Position numbers and translations under genes: made by a program
In this document: in pieces, positions 5,233 to 6,461 of the stretch
Layout of the letters: each line of letters opens with the position of its first letter
How positions within the stretch are numbered: position 1 is the first letter of the stretch
Origin: Hyphomicrobium sp.
GTDB taxonomy: Bacteria; Pseudomonadota; Alphaproteobacteria; Rhizobiales; Hyphomicrobiaceae
NCBI GenBank assembly: GCA_025927515.1
Contig: JAICLG010000180.1
Coordinates: 1 to 6,461 of the forward strand
Reading direction: 5' to 3'
Length of the DNA stretch: 6,461 nucleotides
The notes under the pieces: generated by a model
What the model saw: the letters and a program-made list of their open reading frames with translations, nothing else
Told to the model about the DNA's origin: nothing
Database searches by the model: none

Positions 5233-6201
5233 TCAAGCCAGCTTGAACGGCATTTCTTTGCCGGCGAAGAACGCATCGATGTTGTCGAGCGATTCAAAGC
5301 CCATCTGGTTGCGCGCTTCGATTGCCGCCGAACCCAAGTGCGGGAACAGGAACGTATTCGGCAGGTCGTAATAGCCTTCGTTGATCTTCGGCTCACCCGC
5401 AAAAACATCGAGACCAGCGTAAGCCAAACGACCCGACTTCAATGCCGCGATGACGTCGTCGTCCTTCACCAGATCGCCGCGCGCCGTGTTCACGACGATC
5501 GCGCCCTGCGGCAGCTTCTCGATTGTCTCCTTATTGAAGAAATAGCGCGTCTCGGGCGTCGATGGCGCATTGATCGAGAAGAACTGCGAGACCTTGAGCA
5601 GGCTGTCGAGGCTGTCGTGATACGTGGCGTTGTACTTCGCCTCGACCTCGGGCTTCGCACGGTAGATGTCGTAGTAATGGACCTCCATGTCGAAGCCGCG
5701 GGCGCGTTGCGCCAGCGCCTGACCGATCTTGCCAAAGCCGTAGATACCAAGCTTCTTGTTGTCCAGGCGCTGACCGACGAGCTGCAGCGGCTGCCAGCCT
5801 GGCCAAGACCGCGTACGGATCATCTTCTCGCCCTCGGAGGCGCGGCGCGCCGAACCGAGCAGAAGCAGCATGGCAATTTCAGCCGTCGCGACAGTAACGC
5901 CGTGCGGCGCATTCCCGACCTTGATGCCGCGCGCCTTGCACGCGTCGAGATCGATGTGGTCGAAGCCGATCGAATACGTCGAGATGCACTTGATATTGTC
6001 CGGCATCCTGTCGATGACGTCCTTGCGGCACTTCTCGTTGAGCGTGATGAGCAGCGCATCGACGTTCTTCGCCGTCTCGAGCATTTCGTCGATCGTGATT
6101 TGCGGATCGTCCCCATGAGCGATGACGTCGTAGGAGGCACGGGCGCGAGCCATGGCAGCCTCGGGCAGAGGCCAGGTGATCAGGATCTTCTTTTTCGACA
6201 T
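5233..6201 (-). CDS. hprA: Hydroxypyruvate reductase / glycerate dehydrogenase
   Basis: NADH-dependent D-2-hydroxyacid dehydrogenase that reduces hydroxypyruvate to D-glycerate, a core serine-cycle step, and can also reduce glyoxylate. At 322 residues it has the length and opening (MSKKKILITWPLPEAAMARA) of the Hyphomicrobium methylovorum enzyme as I recall it. The substrate-domain block STYSIGFDHIDLDACKARGI is intact. The Rossmann motif is GFGKIG (155-160), and D178 at the end of the next strand favours NAD over NADP. Catalytic R241 (NTARGD), E270 (FAGEP) and H288 (FPHLG) correspond to R240, E269 and H287 of that structure. ATG 6201 is chosen by this homology; GGAG lies 12 bases upstream, rather far. 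The reading frame continues 85 codons upstream without similarity. A terminator follows the stop. The gene stands alone on its transcript, with no serine-cycle gene directly up- or downstream, so it could be a second copy. The 260 bases upstream hold one stem-loop and no clear promoter or gene. Confidence 0.95.
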   Translation of the reverse strand: MSKKKILITWPLPEAAMARARASYDVIAHGDDPQITIDEMLETAKNVDALLITLNEKCRKDVIDRMPDNIKCISTYSIGFDHIDLDACKARGIKVGNAPHGVTVATAEIAMLLLLGSARRASEGEKMIRTRSWPGWQPLQLVGQRLDNKKLGIYGFGKIGQALAQRARGFDMEVHYYDIYRAKPEVEAKYNATYHDSLDSLLKVSQFFSINAPSTPETRYFFNKETIEKLPQGAIVVNTARGDLVKDDDVIAALKSGRLAYAGLDVFAGEPKINEGYYDLPNTFLFPHLGSAAIEARNQMGFESLDNIDAFFAGKEMPFKLA

Positions 6202-6245
6202 GGGAATAAGGGTCTCCGGGCATCCAATTTCGTTCGCAGCCCCCG

Positions 6246-6275
6246 CTTGTGCCCGACCCGAGCGGGCCTGACAAG
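6246..6275 (-). other. Stem-loop in the hprA upstream region
   Basis: CTTGTGCCCG (6246-6255) pairs with CGGGC (6263-6267) and ACAAG (6271-6275), giving ten base pairs with a 3-base bulge and a 7-base loop. It sits 45-74 bases before the hprA start. No U-run follows on the minus strand. It may be a leader structure or an operator-like site, and no function is shown. Confidence 0.35.
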
Positions 6276-6461
6276 TCCATGACCCGGCGCAGTGCACCGC
6301 AACCAAGCAGCTGCAACGCTTTATGCGCGGGTTCGGCGCAATGTGCTTGAAAGGCAGACCTGTTCTACCTGCCGGCCGGAATAGGCTGAAGCTATGATCG
6401 GAGGCGCCGCCTCGCGCGAGTGCGCAACCGCAAATCTGCCGTAAGCTGATGGCCAAGCGTC

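Noticed and set aside
5224..6282. 352-codon plus-strand open frame
   Set aside because: It is antisense to hprA, whose full-length protein has every catalytic residue. The plus-strand translation is rich in Arg, Asp and Val, as expected of a shadow in GC-rich DNA.
6202..6456. 85-residue N-terminal extension of HprA
   Set aside because: The 322-residue form matches the known enzyme exactly in length and start. The extension is Cys/Arg-rich and unlike the family.
6449..6461. Possible start of a plus-strand gene (ATGGCCAAGCG)
   Set aside because: Only four codons are visible and no Shine-Dalgarno precedes them, so it cannot be supported.

Overview
The window reads as chromosomal DNA from a methylotrophic alphaproteobacterium of the Hyphomicrobium type. 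The main reason is the 322-residue glycerate dehydrogenase / hydroxypyruvate reductase on the minus strand at the right end. From memory it closely matches the structurally characterised Hyphomicrobium methylovorum enzyme (PDB 1GDH) in length, N-terminus and catalytic residues. GC-rich coding with G/C-ending codons and Rhizobiales-style intergenic palindromes fit this placement. No database search was run.

Left part (1-1592), metal and redox functions of the cell envelope. The 5' end of a zinc ABC transporter binding protein gene (znuA) leaves the window on the minus strand. A DUF1007 periplasmic protein is divergently transcribed from it. The AT-rich gap between them holds a Zur-box-like sequence overlapping a perfect TATAAT, which suggests zinc-repressed control of both genes. 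A small secreted thioredoxin-fold protein with a CIYC motif, resembling SoxS, follows on the plus strand.

Middle (1730-3276). A DUF2853 protein on the plus strand and a class V PLP aminotransferase of the serine/alanine-glyoxylate family on the minus strand converge. Their stop codons overlap within a single TTAA.

Right part (3277-6461). An amidase-signature hydrolase is divergent from the aminotransferase. It is followed by a 370-base gap carrying three successive palindromic intergenic elements, and the last hairpin is a textbook rho-independent terminator for the minus-strand hydroxypyruvate reductase gene (hprA). The upstream side of hprA holds a stem-loop but no recognisable gene.

Functionally, the aminotransferase (glyoxylate + amino donor gives glycine; with serine also hydroxypyruvate) and HprA (hydroxypyruvate to D-glycerate) catalyse consecutive serine-cycle steps. 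They are not in an operon here, since the amidase lies between them on the other strand. The aminotransferase looks divergent from the canonical methylotroph SgaA, so it may be a paralogue with another donor. I found no convincing new multi-gene system. The most interesting items are the zinc-regulated DUF1007 protein with a predicted N-terminal histidine, the divergent aminotransferase, and the dense palindrome cluster.
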